In this document: positions 46,158 through 56,913 of the stretch, in pieces | How positions within the stretch are numbered: position 1 is the stretch's first letter | How the letters are laid out: each line of letters begins with the position of its first letter | Source of the DNA: Nitrospinota bacterium | Lineage (GTDB): Bacteria > Nitrospinota_A > UBA7883 > JACRLM01 | Direction: 5' to 3' | Assembly: GCA_016235255.1 (NCBI GenBank) | Contig: JACRLM010000005.1 | Coordinates: forward strand, 1 to 56,915 | DNA length: 56,915 nucleotides | Program-made: the position numbers and the translations under genes | Notes under the pieces: model-generated | The model's database searches: none | Told to the model about the DNA's origin: nothing | What the model saw: the letters and a program-made list of their open reading frames with translations, nothing else

Positions 46158-46370
46158 TCACGTTTCCACGTTCACCGTGCCGCCAATCTCTTTTTCGGCC
46201 ACAGGTCTATTGGGCGGTGGCGGAGGTGGTGGCGGTGGAGGCGCTTCCTCCCGTGGGGGCGGAGGTGGTGGCGGCTCCCTTTCGGGTTCCGGCGCTCTTT
46301 CCGCAGGCCGTTGCCTTTCCCTTGGAGGAGGAGGCGGAGCCTTTTCAACTGCATCCACTCTTTCAGGCAT
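46158..46370 (-). CDS. Small proline-rich protein
   Basis: 70 residues from ATG 46370, with AGGAG 12 bases upstream. Runs of Pro separated by basic and acidic clusters (RERQRPAERAPEPERE) span most of the protein; the end reads EIGGTVNVET. A longer frame with 31 more codons exists upstream but has less support. Pro-runs of 6, 7 and 10 could act as spacers. It precedes the Ala-rich gene by 82 bp, and both end with a similar G-x-x-[IV]-[DN] motif. It may be a real pair or low-complexity noise. Confidence 0.45.
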   Translation of the reverse strand: MPERVDAVEKAPPPPPRERQRPAERAPEPEREPPPPPPPREEAPPPPPPPPPPNRPVAEKEIGGTVNVET

Positions 46371-46512
46371 AATATTCCAATTCTCCTGTTTCCCTAGCTT
46401 TACGATATGCCCATGCCCCTGATATGTCAATATATTCAACTTTCTCCTCTTGTTTCTAGACATCGGGCATTACCAAAAGCTATGATTGACCAAAGTTTTC
46501 AAGGCGTAAAAG

Positions 46513-47715
46513 ATGCGGATATTGTTCCTGGCCCCCCAGCCTTTTTTCGAGGAGCGGGGCACCCCGTTCAACGTCCGGCTGATGCTCATGGCCCTGTCTG
46601 AGCTTGGGCACACCGTGGACATCCTTGCGTTCCCCCACGGGGCGGACGTGGCCATCCCTAACGTTTCCATACACAGGGTCTGGCAAACGCCGGGGCTTGG
46701 GAAAGCTCCAATCGGCCCCTCCAAAACGAAAATAGCCTATGACGCATTGATGATGGCAAAGGCCACGATGATGGCCTTTACCAACAAGTACGACGTTGTG
46801 CACGCGGTGGAGGAATCGGTATTTATCGCGCGTTTGCTCAAGATGTTTTTCGGGATACCGTATGTTTATGACATGGACTCGCACATGTCCGACCAGCTGA
46901 AATATTCCGGGTTTTTCAAGGATGGGCCGCTGCTGTCCGCTTTCGGGAAAATGGAGACGGACGCCTTGAAGAAAGCTTCAAGCGTGATCACCGTATGCAA
47001 ATACCTGACGGACGCGGCGGCAAAATACGTTGATCCGTCCATCATCCACCAGATAGAGGACATCCCGCTGGACTCACCCCCCCCGCCTCAGGGGATCACC
47101 GTGGAGACTGTCAGGCGCGATATTCACATCCCTGAAAACGCCCCCATAGCCGTATATACCGGCAACCTGGAAAAATACCAGGGGATAGACCTTTTGCTCG
47201 AATCGGCCGCCGAAGTGGCGACCGTCATGCCGGAGGCGCGCTTTGTTATCGTTGGCGGTGACGCCGCGTCCATCGCAAAATATACCTCCGCCGCGCGCGT
47301 TCTGGGGATCGGGCGCAACGTGATCTTCACCGGCCCCAAGCCTGTGGAATTGATGGCGTTGTATTATCAGATGGCGGACGTTCTGCTATCCCCGCGGATC
47401 GAGGGGACGAATACGCCGCTGAAAATATATACCTATTTGAAGACAGGCAAACCGGTGGCCGCAACCGACCTGCCGGTGCATACGCAGGCGCTCACAAGGC
47501 AAATCGCCGTGCTGGCGCGGCCGGAAAAGGTGGAATACGCCTCCGCCATTCTGTTATTATTAAAAAGTAAGGAGTTGCGTGAAGAGATTGGCGGCCGCGG
47601 CAAGGAATTTGTCGAACGCAACTTCAATTACGATGTTTTCAAGCGCAAAACGGCGGAAGCTTACGCAGGATTCCCGGCGCCTTCCGGCCAGGGCGATGTT
47701 TCTCCCCCTTTATAA
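46513..47715 (+). CDS. Family 4 glycosyltransferase
   Basis: 400 residues, GT-B fold. The N-terminal acceptor domain starts MRILFLAPQPFFEERGTPFN with GAD..IPNVSIHRVW; the C-terminal donor domain includes AVYTGNLEKYQGIDLLLES, VIVGGDAASI, GPKPVELMALYYQMADVLLSP and the nucleotide-sugar EGTNTPLKIYTYLKTGKPV block. It probably adds a sugar to a lipid-linked or secreted glycan. The last residues (GDVSPPL) are encoded within a palindromic repeat, so the natural C-terminus may be shorter. It opens a cluster with two radical SAM genes and an epimerase. Confidence 0.88.
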   Translation: MRILFLAPQPFFEERGTPFNVRLMLMALSELGHTVDILAFPHGADVAIPNVSIHRVWQTPGLGKAPIGPSKTKIAYDALMMAKATMMAFTNKYDVVHAVEESVFIARLLKMFFGIPYVYDMDSHMSDQLKYSGFFKDGPLLSAFGKMETDALKKASSVITVCKYLTDAAAKYVDPSIIHQIEDIPLDSPPPPQGITVETVRRDIHIPENAPIAVYTGNLEKYQGIDLLLESAAEVATVMPEARFVIVGGDAASIAKYTSAARVLGIGRNVIFTGPKPVELMALYYQMADVLLSPRIEGTNTPLKIYTYLKTGKPVAATDLPVHTQALTRQIAVLARPEKVEYASAILLLLKSKELREEIGGRGKEFVERNFNYDVFKRKTAEAYAGFPAPSGQGDVSPPL

Positions 47716-47738
47716 GGGGGAGTCCGCCAAAGGCGGGA
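47702..47738. repeat. Palindromic repeat pair at the glycosyltransferase 3' end
   Basis: CTCCCCCTT-tat-AAGGGGGAG (47702-47722) followed by TCCGCC-aaa-GGCGGGA (47723-47738). The first palindrome contains the stop codon of the glycosyltransferase gene, and similar T/G-rich fragments follow up to 47800. Confidence 0.7.
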
Positions 47739-47880
47739 GGGGGTGATATTTGTGTTGCATTACCACCCCGGCGGAGGCCGCCACCACTCCTTGAAAAAGG
47801 AGGGGAAAGGAGAAAAGACCGGCGTTTACGTATATGATGGAAATTGAAGAGGGGGCTTATACGGCCCCTTGATTTATTTT

Positions 47881-48963
47881 ATGGCAATGATAAAGCAGCT
47901 TCTAAACCTGGCGAAGTTCAAGTTGGGGGGGGTGCGCCCCGTATGCGGCCCCATGAAGGTCCAATGGGAGCTTACATACCATTGCAACCTGAAATGCCAG
48001 CATTGCCAGATATGGAAAATACCGCACGAAGAGGTCCGCAAGAACACCCTGCCGCTGGACAAGCAGAAGAAGATATTGGACGACCTGGCCGCATCCGGCG
48101 TCCGCCATGTCTCCTTCTCCGGCGGCGAGATGTTTTTGCAGAAGACTGTTTACGAACTCATAGCCCACGCAAAATCGCTGGGGATGAAGGTGGGGGGCAA
48201 TTCCAACGCCTTCCTGATAAACGGGAAGATCGCCCGCAAGATCGCCGATTGCGGGCTGGACATGCTGTACATTTCCATGGACGGGGACAACGCCGCCACC
48301 CACGACGAAATCCGAGGGGTGAAAGGGGCGTTTGACAGGGTGTTCCAGGCAGTGCGCAACCTACGGGCCGCAAAGCCGGGCATCAGGCTGTTCTTTAACA
48401 CCACTATCAACGCAAAAAACGTCGGGCAGCTCAACGGCGTCGCAAAGCTTGCCAGGGAGGCCGGGATAAACGGGCTGACCATCGAGATGACCAACACCTT
48501 CGACAAGTATTCGCCCAACCGCGACCTGATATTGCCGCAAGACCTGCTGCCCACGCTAAAAGAGCAGCTTGACGGGCTGTTCCGCGACTATCCGGACATG
48601 CTCCCCCATCCGCGAGGTTATTTCGACGAGTTCGAGACCTACCTCAACAGGCCGGACGAGCTGTATAAATACCGTTGCGTGGCCGGTTACACCACCGCGC
48701 AGATACACCCGAACGGAGACCTGTATCCGTGCCCCGTGGCGTTCAAGAAACTTGGGAACCTGTCGGAAAAATCTTTCAACGAAATATGGTTCTCACCCCG
48801 GACCGACCAGGTGCGCCGTGAGATAAAAGAAGGCAACCACCCCATATGCTGGGTCACCTGCGTGAGCCCTTTAAACCAGTATCTAAGCTACCTTGCGCCC
48901 AGGCTGGACTTTTTCCGGCTGCTCAGTCCGAACACCATTTCACACATTTTAAAGAAGATCTGA
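47881..48963 (+). CDS. Radical SAM protein with SPASM-like C-terminus (first)
   Basis: About 360 residues from ATG 47881; an alternative start (TTG) lies four codons upstream and no ribosome site decides. The triad is C-N-L-K-C-Q-H-C near residue 35, with SFSGGEMF (GGE SAM motif) and a C-terminal auxiliary-cluster region: RCVAGYTTAQIHPNGDLYPCPVA and CWVTC. SPASM enzymes modify peptides or sugars with an iron-sulfur cluster. The N-terminal membrane-peripheral GPMKVQWELTYHC resembles the BtrN/PqqE group. It is followed at 2 bp by a second radical SAM gene. Confidence 0.85.
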   Translation: MAMIKQLLNLAKFKLGGVRPVCGPMKVQWELTYHCNLKCQHCQIWKIPHEEVRKNTLPLDKQKKILDDLAASGVRHVSFSGGEMFLQKTVYELIAHAKSLGMKVGGNSNAFLINGKIARKIADCGLDMLYISMDGDNAATHDEIRGVKGAFDRVFQAVRNLRAAKPGIRLFFNTTINAKNVGQLNGVAKLAREAGINGLTIEMTNTFDKYSPNRDLILPQDLLPTLKEQLDGLFRDYPDMLPHPRGYFDEFETYLNRPDELYKYRCVAGYTTAQIHPNGDLYPCPVAFKKLGNLSEKSFNEIWFSPRTDQVRREIKEGNHPICWVTCVSPLNQYLSYLAPRLDFFRLLSPNTISHILKKI

Positions 48964-48965
48964 CC

Positions 48966-49961
48966 ATGTCCCGCTTAACGTCCCTGGCAAGGCTTTCGCG
49001 GGTATATATTTCATACCTGAAACGGGCCGAGATCGCGCCCCACCTCCCCACGCGGATTTGGATAGAGCCGACCCCTTCGTGCAACTTCCATTGCGGATAC
49101 TGCCCGAACGGCATGGAGGACGCGAAATTCGACAAGGGTCTGATGAAAATGGAGCTTTTCACCCGGGTGATTGACGAGCTTGCGGGCGCGCTAAACGACG
49201 TGAACCTGTTCCACCGGGGCGAATCGCTGATCCACCCCAAGCTCAACGAGATGGTCCGCTATTGCTCGGACCGGGGGATCAAGACAAGGCTGCACACCAA
49301 CGCGGGTCTGCTCACCGGAGAGCGCGCCGCAAAACTTATAGAGGCCGGGCTTTCGTACATATCGTTCTCTGTGGACGGATACACGAAGGAGGTGTACGGG
49401 AAAAACCGGCTTGGCGGCGATTTTGACACGACCATGGAGAACATCCGGAGATTCCTGGCGATAAAAAAAGAGATGGGGCGCGGCCCCTTTTCCATCGTGC
49501 AGGTGATGGAGGTGGGGGAGGCGCCGGAAGGGCGCGAGGCGAGGCGCTCCGCCTTCCTGGAAAACTTCAACGGGCTGCCGCTGGACAGGTTCGTGGTGCG
49601 CGCGCCGCACAACTGGGCCGGCGATTTTTCGGAATACGGGCGCGGCGTCGGCTCCGGCAGGTTCACTCCCTGCACGTTCCTGTGGTATTCGATGACCATA
49701 TTCTTCGACGGCACGGTGGCCGCCTGCCCACAGGACTTTTTCGGCAAGATAAAGATCGGCTCCGTGGCGGACTCTTCCGTCGCCTCCGTCTGGAACGGCG
49801 ATGCGATGCGCGCCATGCGCCGCAGGATGAAAGATCGCGCCGTGGCCGGGCTGGACCCGTGCGCCACGTGCGACATGCTGGCCCGCAAGACAATCCTCGG
49901 CGTGCCGGTGAACTACCTTGGAGTGTTCATAAAAGACAACCTGCTGGCCGGAAAGCCATGA
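48966..49961 (+). CDS. Radical SAM protein with SPASM domain (second)
   Basis: 331 residues from ATG 48966. Triad C-N-F-H-C-G-Y-C in RIWIEPTPSCNFHCGYC, HRGESLIH, and a classic SPASM tail: CTFLWYSMTIFFDGTVAACP, then IGSVADSSVASVWNG and DPCATCD. It shares the cluster layout of the first gene but has lost the GGE form (NLFHRGESL replaces it). Neighbouring radical SAM pairs can act in sequence on one substrate. The stop overlaps the epimerase start by ATGA. Confidence 0.88.
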   Translation: MSRLTSLARLSRVYISYLKRAEIAPHLPTRIWIEPTPSCNFHCGYCPNGMEDAKFDKGLMKMELFTRVIDELAGALNDVNLFHRGESLIHPKLNEMVRYCSDRGIKTRLHTNAGLLTGERAAKLIEAGLSYISFSVDGYTKEVYGKNRLGGDFDTTMENIRRFLAIKKEMGRGPFSIVQVMEVGEAPEGREARRSAFLENFNGLPLDRFVVRAPHNWAGDFSEYGRGVGSGRFTPCTFLWYSMTIFFDGTVAACPQDFFGKIKIGSVADSSVASVWNGDAMRAMRRRMKDRAVAGLDPCATCDMLARKTILGVPVNYLGVFIKDNLLAGKP

Positions 49962-51022
49962 GCGGCGATAACGATTCCTGCCCGATAAACACCCCCTTGC
50001 CTGCTGACAAGGCGCTGGAACGCGCCCCGCGCGGCCCCGCGGAAAGGGTGGTGGTCACCGGCGCTTCCGGATTCGTCGGCAAAAGGCTTTGCCGCGCGCT
50101 GTATGAAAGAGGATACAAGCTGCGTGTGCTTGTGCGCTCCTCCCGGGACGACAGGTATTTCGAATCGCTGGAGGCGCAGATATACAAGGGGGACATACGC
50201 GACCCCGAAGTGGTGGACTGGCTCATGGACAACGCCATCGGGCTTTTCAACCTCGCCTCCATCGTCACGTCCGCCGCCCTGCCGGACAGCGATTTCTGGG
50301 ACGTGCACGTCCACGCCACCCGCGCATTACTGGAGGCCGCCTCGCGCCACGGCGCCAAACGCGCGCTGCACTGTTCCACCACCGGGGTGCTGGGCAACAT
50401 AAAAAATCACCCCGCCACCGAGGACTATCCGGTGAACGCGGAGGACATCTATCAGGTGACCAAGGCGGAAGGGGAGAGCGTGGCGCTCGGCTTTAACGGA
50501 AACGAGGGGCTGGAGGTGACGGTGGCCCGCCCGGCGATGGTGTACGGCCCGGGCGACAGGCGGATGCTAAAGCTGTTCAAGTTCATCGCCGACGGCTCGT
50601 TCCGCATGATCGGGGACGGGGAGACCCTGGCCCATCCGGTGTACGTGGACGACCTTGTGGAAGGGCTTATCGCCGCCTACGAGTCCCCCCGCTCCCCCGG
50701 CGGAGTGTACATAATCGGCGGTGAGAAATATCTGACCCTCAACGAATGGGCCCGGACAATCGCCGCCGAGGCGGGAGTGAAGCTTGAAAAGGCGCCGGTG
50801 CCGTACTGGCCGGTGTGGCTGGCCGCGGCGGTGTGCGAGGCTGTCTGCCGGCCTTTCGGAATAGAGCCGCCGCTGTTCCGGCGCCGGGTGGAGTTTTTCG
50901 CCAAGAACCGGGCATTTTCCATAGAACGGGCGAAAAAGGAGCTTGGCTACTCGCCGAAAGTTGACGTGCGCGAAGGAGCGCGGCGGACAATCGAGTGGTA
51001 CCGTGAAGAGGGTTGGATATAG
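49958..51022 (+). CDS. NAD-dependent epimerase/dehydratase
   Basis: 354 residues. Extended SDR with [11 protein letters not shown] (residues about 32-42) and catalytic YQVTK, close to the dihydroflavonol-4-reductase / hopanoid-associated sugar-epimerase-type group ([28 protein letters not shown]). It should act on a nucleotide sugar or a lipid-linked sugar as part of the preceding GT/radical-SAM cluster. The 30-residue N-terminal extension is unusual and has no signal. Ends 40 bp before the tRNA. Confidence 0.87.
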   Translation: MSGDNDSCPINTPLPADKALERAPRGPAERVVVTGASGFVGKRLCRALYERGYKLRVLVRSSRDDRYFESLEAQIYKGDIRDPEVVDWLMDNAIGLFNLASIVTSAALPDSDFWDVHVHATRALLEAASRHGAKRALHCSTTGVLGNIKNHPATEDYPVNAEDIYQVTKAEGESVALGFNGNEGLEVTVARPAMVYGPGDRRMLKLFKFIADGSFRMIGDGETLAHPVYVDDLVEGLIAAYESPRSPGGVYIIGGEKYLTLNEWARTIAAEAGVKLEKAPVPYWPVWLAAAVCEAVCRPFGIEPPLFRRRVEFFAKNRAFSIERAKKELGYSPKVDVREGARRTIEWYREEGWI

Positions 51023-51062
51023 ACACGCCCCGGTATTGAAGGTGGCGCCGCGTTTTTTAGAA

Positions 51063-51139
51063 TGGTCGGGGCGAGAGGATTTGAACCTCCGGCATCCTGC
51101 TCCCAAAGCAGGCGCGCTACCAGGCTGCGCTACGCCCCG
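51063..51139 (-). tRNA. tRNA-Pro (anticodon TGG)
   Basis: Minus-strand cloverleaf of 77 nt with acceptor stem CGGGGCG / CGCCCCG, anticodon stem CCTGC / GCAGG around TTTGGGA (anticodon TGG) and T-arm GGAGG-TTCAAAT-CCTC; 3' ACCA encoded. It sits 40 bp after the convergent epimerase gene. Confidence 0.95.
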
Positions 51140-51194
51140 GATTTGCCATAGCTTCTTAATATCACACGGTCAAAACATATAAGTCAACCGGTCA

Positions 51195-51248
51195 TTATGA
51201 ATGCGAATGCGCCTCCCCCGGCGCAAAGGTCTCCTTTTTGTCAGCCAT
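51195..51248 (-). CDS. Possible 17-residue micro-ORF
   Basis: ATG 51248 is preceded by GGAGG at 7 bases and is followed by 16 codons to TAA. The product (MADKKETFAPGEAHSHS) is hydrophilic with an HSHS end. An upstream in-frame ATG would make a 26-residue form. The ribosome site is as strong as those of real genes here, but there is no other support. It lies in the gap between the tRNA and the cytochrome terminator. Confidence 0.3.
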   Translation of the reverse strand: MADKKETFAPGEAHSHS

Positions 51249-51358
51249 GTTCAGACCTCCGTTGTCATGTTCCATGCCTGAAGGATAAACGGCGAAGATT
51301 AATTGAAGATTAAAAGAGGGGCGAAAAGATGAATGGCCGTGAAAGAAGAATCAGGAGG

Positions 51359-51390
51359 CAAAAAAAGGGCGAAGGTTTTACGCTTCGCCC
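51359..51390 (-). terminator. Rho-independent terminator of the cytochrome gene
   Basis: On the minus strand GGGCGAAG-cgtaaaac-CTTCGCCC followed by seven T residues, 22 bp after the stop of the cytochrome gene. Confidence 0.88.
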
Positions 51391-51411
51391 CGGAATGTCA
51401 GGAAGCTTCGA

Positions 51412-51735
51412 TCAGTGCGTGGCCTTGCTGAATTCGTAAACAGCCTTGATCTCATCGGCGGAAAGGCCCTTCACCGGGGGCATTTTTTTCTTTTCAAACC
51501 CGGCCATCCTGGGCGCCGTCCTGCCTACCCATTCGGAGCCTTCGCTTACCTGTTTGGTGAACTGTTCGAGCGTCATCGTCGTGCCCTTTATGTCCGGGCC
51601 GACCTTGGTCTTGCCGCTGCCGGGCATATCGTGGCACATCTTGCACTTCTTGTTGTACACATCGGCTCCATCCGCCGCCAAAGACGGACCGGCGGAAATC
51701 GCCAATGCGGCCAGGGCTCCCAAAATCGCTTTCAT
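51412..51735 (-). CDS. Monoheme class I cytochrome c
   Basis: 107 residues; signal peptide 1-20 (cleaved near SLAADG), heme motif C-K-M-C-H at 31-35, and an MPP at 85-87 as the likely sixth ligand (Met85). A GGAGGG site lies seven bases upstream of the ATG. Small soluble cytochromes of this type carry electrons in the periplasm, and the final ADEIKAVYEFSK helix is typical. It is divergent from the methyltransferase gene. Confidence 0.93.
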   Translation of the reverse strand: MKAILGALAALAISAGPSLAADGADVYNKKCKMCHDMPGSGKTKVGPDIKGTTMTLEQFTKQVSEGSEWVGRTAPRMAGFEKKKMPPVKGLSADEIKAVYEFSKATH

Positions 51736-51853
51736 ATTTTCACCCTCCTAATACTGCGATAATCAGTTTTATTATCCCCCGGCGGACACCCCCCGGATGG
51801 CTGTCTATATCCTATAACAACATCCATCCTCTTTCAAAAGGAAAGGCGATACA

Positions 51854-52420
51854 ATGAACGAAGGTCATCATATGGATTTTAAGGAAAAGTGGATCAGGCT
51901 TATGGCCTGGTCGTTAAGGTTGCCCGCCGGTCCGCGAGCCGCGTTGTCGGCGGTCACGGGGCTGGGATTTTTGTCATTTGTGTCCGCGGCGCTTATGATC
52001 CCTGTGGTTGTGGAAAAACGGTTAGGAATCCAGGGATTTCTGCCGGGGTGGCTGGCGGCGCTCATAGGCATACCACTGCTGGCGGCGGGAGCCTTTCTTG
52101 CCACATGGGCGGTAGCGCGGTTCATAGCGGCCAGGGGGACGCCCGTTCCGTTGAATCCGCCGCCACGGCTTGTGACAGACGGGCCATACTCATATTCCCG
52201 CAATCCGATGCTCGGCGGGATATTCATGATGTATTTCGGGGCGGGAGCGGTATTGAATTCAGCCACGCTGTTTTTCCTTGTGACCCCTGTTTTGGTGATC
52301 GGAGCCCGGATTTTCGTGAAAAAAGTGGAGGAACCGGAGCTTGAAACAAGGCTCGGAAACGATTATATAGAGTACCGGAGCAGGACGCCGATGTTCTTCC
52401 CGAGGTTTTTCAAGAGCTAA
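51854..52420 (+). CDS. ICMT-like membrane methyltransferase
   Basis: 188 residues; ATG 51854 follows AAAGGAAAGG, with an alternative at 51872. Four to five membrane helices and the isoprenylcysteine-carboxylmethyltransferase/PEMT C-terminal signature: PPRLVTDGPYSYSRNPML, then VEEPELETRLGNDYIEYRSR, which binds AdoMet. Bacterial members methylate small lipid or phospholipid-like substrates; the substrate here is unknown. Confidence 0.88.
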   Translation: MNEGHHMDFKEKWIRLMAWSLRLPAGPRAALSAVTGLGFLSFVSAALMIPVVVEKRLGIQGFLPGWLAALIGIPLLAAGAFLATWAVARFIAARGTPVPLNPPPRLVTDGPYSYSRNPMLGGIFMMYFGAGAVLNSATLFFLVTPVLVIGARIFVKKVEEPELETRLGNDYIEYRSRTPMFFPRFFKS

Positions 52421-52477
52421 GCCTTACTTTGCCCGCCCCGCCCCATCCTGAAACCTGGAAAAAATGTATTTGGGAAC

Positions 52478-52506
52478 TTGACATCAGCCTTTGTTTCAAT
52501 TAATCT
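52478..52506 (+). promoter_or_regulatory. Promoter of the str operon
   Basis: Perfect TTGACA (52478-52483), 17-bp spacer and TAATCT (52501-52506). Transcription would begin near 52513, giving a 5' leader of about 115 nt before rpsL. The stretch is AT-rich and follows a CT/A-rich run. Confidence 0.65.
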
Positions 52507-52514
52507 TTACCTTT

Positions 52515-52538
52515 TCCGGTGAAAACGGATTCACCGGA
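52515..52538 (+). promoter_or_regulatory. Leader hairpin of the str operon
   Basis: Perfect 9-bp inverted repeat TCCGGTGAA-aacgga-TTCACCGGA starting at about the expected transcription start. Without a T-run it is not a terminator. It might stabilise the 5' end or bind a ribosomal protein such as S7. Confidence 0.5.
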
Positions 52539-52626
52539 TGGCGGCCCGTTTTATGTAACGGCGCGCTCTTATAAAGAAGCGCGGCAAGGCCGCGATAGAG
52601 TAAACGGATATTGGAGAGACAGTAAA

Positions 52627-53049
52627 TTGCCGACTATCAACCAGCTGGTCAGAAAAGGGCGGGAGAAGTCCACCAGGAAAACCAAAAGCCCGGCGCTCAC
52701 AAGCTGCCCGCAGCGGCGCGGCGTGTGCGTGAGGGTGTATACCTCCACCCCGAAAAAGCCGAACTCGGCGCTCCGCAAGGTCACCAGGGTGCGGCTGACC
52801 AACGGGTATGAGGTCACCACATACATCCCCGGCGTGGGACACAACCTGCAGGAGCACGCCATTGTGCTCATCCGCGGCGGCAGGGTGAAGGACCTTCCCG
52901 GCGTGCGTTACCACGTGGTGCGCGGCGCGTTGGACACCCTCGGGGTGGACGCGCGCAGGCAGAGCAGGTCCAAGTACGGCGCGAAGATGCCCAAGGCGGG
53001 CGCGGCGGCGGGCGGCAAGCCGGCCGGCAAGCCTGCCGGCAAGAAATAA
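52627..53049 (+). CDS. rpsL: 30S ribosomal protein S12 with a basic C-terminal extension
   Basis: 140 residues from TTG 52627, preceded by GGAGAG at eight bases. The first codons give the universal [12 protein letters not shown]; the open frame upstream is noise. Lys43 and Lys88, whose substitution gives streptomycin resistance, are wild type. Asp89 in [12 protein letters not shown] is the RimO target. S12 is usually about 124 residues; here the tail is extended by [20 protein letters not shown] Gly/Ala/Pro/Lys repeats. It starts the rpsL-rpsG-fusA-tuf (str) operon. Confidence 0.95.
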   Translation: MPTINQLVRKGREKSTRKTKSPALTSCPQRRGVCVRVYTSTPKKPNSALRKVTRVRLTNGYEVTTYIPGVGHNLQEHAIVLIRGGRVKDLPGVRYHVVRGALDTLGVDARRQSRSKYGAKMPKAGAAAGGKPAGKPAGKK

Positions 53050-53064
53050 AGAGGATATGTAAAG

Positions 53065-53535
53065 ATGCCCAGACGCAGAGTAGCCACAAAAAGAAGCCTA
53101 AGCGGGGACCCGAAATACGGGGAGACGCTGGTGAGCCGTTTCGTCAACGTCGTCATGAAGGACGGCAAGAAGAGCACCGCCGAGGGGCTTTTCTACCGCG
53201 CCCTGGACATAGTGGGCCAGAAGACGAAAAAGGACCCGATGGAAGTGTTCAAGCAGGCGGTGGAGAACGTGAAGCCGTTCCTGGAAGTCAAGTCCCGCCG
53301 CGTGGGCGGTTCGACGTACCAGATACCTGTGGAGGTCAAGTCCGACAGGCGCGCGGCCCTTTCCATCCGCTGGCTGATAGACAGCGCCCGGGGCAGGGGA
53401 GAGCGCGGCTTTTTCAACAAGCTGGCCGGAGAGATAATGGACGCCGCCAACAACACAGGCTCGTCCGTAAAGAAAAAGGAAGACACGCACAAGATGGCGG
53501 AGGCCAACAAGGCTTTCTCCCATTATAAGTGGTAA
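53065..53535 (+). CDS. rpsG: 30S ribosomal protein S7
   Basis: 156 residues, typical size. [19 protein letters not shown] at the start, a conserved [19 protein letters not shown] stretch and a C-terminal [15 protein letters not shown] helix. S7 nucleates the 30S head and represses the str operon by binding between rpsL and rpsG in E. coli; the gap here is only 15 bp. GAGG precedes the ATG. Confidence 0.95.
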   Translation: MPRRRVATKRSLSGDPKYGETLVSRFVNVVMKDGKKSTAEGLFYRALDIVGQKTKKDPMEVFKQAVENVKPFLEVKSRRVGGSTYQIPVEVKSDRRAALSIRWLIDSARGRGERGFFNKLAGEIMDAANNTGSSVKKKEDTHKMAEANKAFSHYKW

Positions 53536-53553
53536 TAGACAGGAGATAGGCAA

Positions 53554-55656
53554 GTGGCCCGCAAAGTAGCTCTCGAAAAAGTCCGCAACATCGGCATCAT
53601 GGCCCACATAGACGCGGGCAAGACCACGACGACGGAGCGCGTCCTGTTCTACACCGGCATCACGCACAAGATCGGCGAGGTGCACGAGGGCACCGCCGTG
53701 ATGGACTACATGGTGCAGGAGCAGGAGCGCGGCATCACCATCACCTCTGCGGCCACCACCTGCCAGTGGAAGAACCACACCATAAACATAATAGACACCC
53801 CCGGCCACGTGGACTTCACGATGGAAGTGGAGCGGTCCCTTCGCGTGCTCGACGGCGCGGTGGGCGTGTTCTGCGCCGTGGGCGGCGTGGAGCCCCAGTC
53901 CGAGACGGTGTGGCGCCAGGCCGATAAATACAAAGTTCCGCGCATCGCCTTCGTCAACAAGATGGACAGGGTGGGCGCCAACTATTTCGAGGTGGTAAAG
54001 CAGGTGAAGGACAGGCTCGGCCACAACGCCGTCAGCCTCCACGTTCCGATAGGGGCGGAGGACACTTTCACCGGGTTTGTGGACCTGGTCACGATGAAAG
54101 GGGTGATATACACCTCCGACGACGTGCTCGGCTCCACCTACAAGCATATTGAAATCCCGGCGGACTTAAAGGAAATCTCCGCCCAGTACCGCGAGAAAAT
54201 GATCGAGGCCCTGGCCGACGTGGACGACAACCTGATGGAGATGTATCTTGGCGGCGAGGAGATACCCGCCGAAAAGTTAATAGCGGCCATCCGCAAGGGG
54301 ACTTGCGCGATGACGATCATCCCGGTGATCTGCGGCGCATCGTTCAAGAACAAAGGGGTGCAGGCCCTTCTGGACGCGGTGGTGGACTTCCTGCCGTCGC
54401 CTCTGGAAATCTCGTCGGTGGAGGGGATCAACCCGGACACCGGCGAAACGGAAAGCCGCAAGGCGGACGACGCCGAGGCTTTCTCCGCGCTGGCGTTCAA
54501 GATAATCACAGACCCGTTCGTGGGGCAGCTTGCCTTCTTCCGCGTATATTCGGGGGAGCTGGAGGCCGGTTCGTACATTTACAACACCACGAAGGGGAAG
54601 AAAGAGCGCGTCGGGCGGCTTCTTCGGATGCACGCCAACAAGCGCGAAGATATCAAGGAAGTGCGCGCGGGGGACATCGCCGCGGCGGTGGGCTTGAAAA
54701 GCACCACCACGGGGGACACTCTGAGCGTGGACGACAGGCCCATAGTGCTGGAGTCGATGGACTTCCCGGATCCGGTCATCGCCGTGGCCATCGAGCCTAA
54801 GACGAAGGCGGAGCAGGAGAAGCTCGGCGAAGGGCTTTCCAAGCTGACCCGCGAAGATCCCACTTTCCGCGTGAACACAGATCCGGAAACGGGCCAGACC
54901 CTTATATCCGGCATGGGGGAGCTTCACCTGGAAATCATCGTGGACAGGCTCAAGAGGGAGTTTTCGGTGGACGCGCACGTGTCCAAGCCGATGGTGGCCT
55001 ACCGCGAGACGATAAAGAAGAAAGTTTCGATAGAGGGCAAGTTCGTCCGGCAGACCGGCGGACGCGGCCAGTACGGCCATGTGTGGCTGGATGTGGAGCC
55101 GCAGGAGCCGGGCAAGGGCTTTGAGTTCGAGAACAAGGTCGTCGGCGGCGTGGTTCCCAGGGAATACGTGCCTGCGGTGCAAAAAGGGGTCGAAGAGGCC
55201 ATGAACACAGGCGTCCTTGCCGGATATCCGGTGGTGGACGTGAAGGTGTCGCTCACGGACGGGTCTTACCACGAGGTGGACTCGTCGGAAATGGCGTTCA
55301 AGATAGCCGGTTCCATGGCGTTCAAGGACGGCTGCCGGAAAGCGTCCCCCGCTCTGCTGGAGCCTATCATGGCGGTGGAAGTGGTGACGCCGGACACATA
55401 CATGGGAGATATCGTGGGGGACCTTTCGTCCCGCCGCGGCAGGGTGCAGGAGATGGGAGAGCGGGGCAACGCCAAGGTGATAAAGGCCAACGTGCCGCTG
55501 GCCGGCATGTTCGGCTACGCCACGGACGTGCGCAGCATGTCGCAGGGGCGCGCCACGTACACCATGCAGTTCTCGCACTACGAGGAAGTGCCGCGCCAGA
55601 TAGCCGAAGAGATAGTCGCCAAGTACAACGGCAAGGGCGGTAAGGACGCCGCTTGA
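53554..55656 (+). CDS. fusA: Elongation factor G
   Basis: 700 residues from GTG 53554 (AGGAG nine bases before). GTPase motifs AHIDAGKTT (P-loop), DTPGH and NKMD; domains II-V follow, with [18 protein letters not shown] in domain II. Catalyses ribosome translocation after peptide-bond formation. Third gene of the str operon, full length for the family. Confidence 0.96.
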   Translation: MARKVALEKVRNIGIMAHIDAGKTTTTERVLFYTGITHKIGEVHEGTAVMDYMVQEQERGITITSAATTCQWKNHTINIIDTPGHVDFTMEVERSLRVLDGAVGVFCAVGGVEPQSETVWRQADKYKVPRIAFVNKMDRVGANYFEVVKQVKDRLGHNAVSLHVPIGAEDTFTGFVDLVTMKGVIYTSDDVLGSTYKHIEIPADLKEISAQYREKMIEALADVDDNLMEMYLGGEEIPAEKLIAAIRKGTCAMTIIPVICGASFKNKGVQALLDAVVDFLPSPLEISSVEGINPDTGETESRKADDAEAFSALAFKIITDPFVGQLAFFRVYSGELEAGSYIYNTTKGKKERVGRLLRMHANKREDIKEVRAGDIAAAVGLKSTTTGDTLSVDDRPIVLESMDFPDPVIAVAIEPKTKAEQEKLGEGLSKLTREDPTFRVNTDPETGQTLISGMGELHLEIIVDRLKREFSVDAHVSKPMVAYRETIKKKVSIEGKFVRQTGGRGQYGHVWLDVEPQEPGKGFEFENKVVGGVVPREYVPAVQKGVEEAMNTGVLAGYPVVDVKVSLTDGSYHEVDSSEMAFKIAGSMAFKDGCRKASPALLEPIMAVEVVTPDTYMGDIVGDLSSRRGRVQEMGERGNAKVIKANVPLAGMFGYATDVRSMSQGRATYTMQFSHYEEVPRQIAEEIVAKYNGKGGKDAA

Positions 55657-55722
55657 CAGTGCTGGTTGGCTAAATTAAACTTTACAATTTCGTTCGCTCG
55701 TTTGGGAGGCCGGTAGGAGATT

Positions 55723-56913
<1,191 letters not shown>

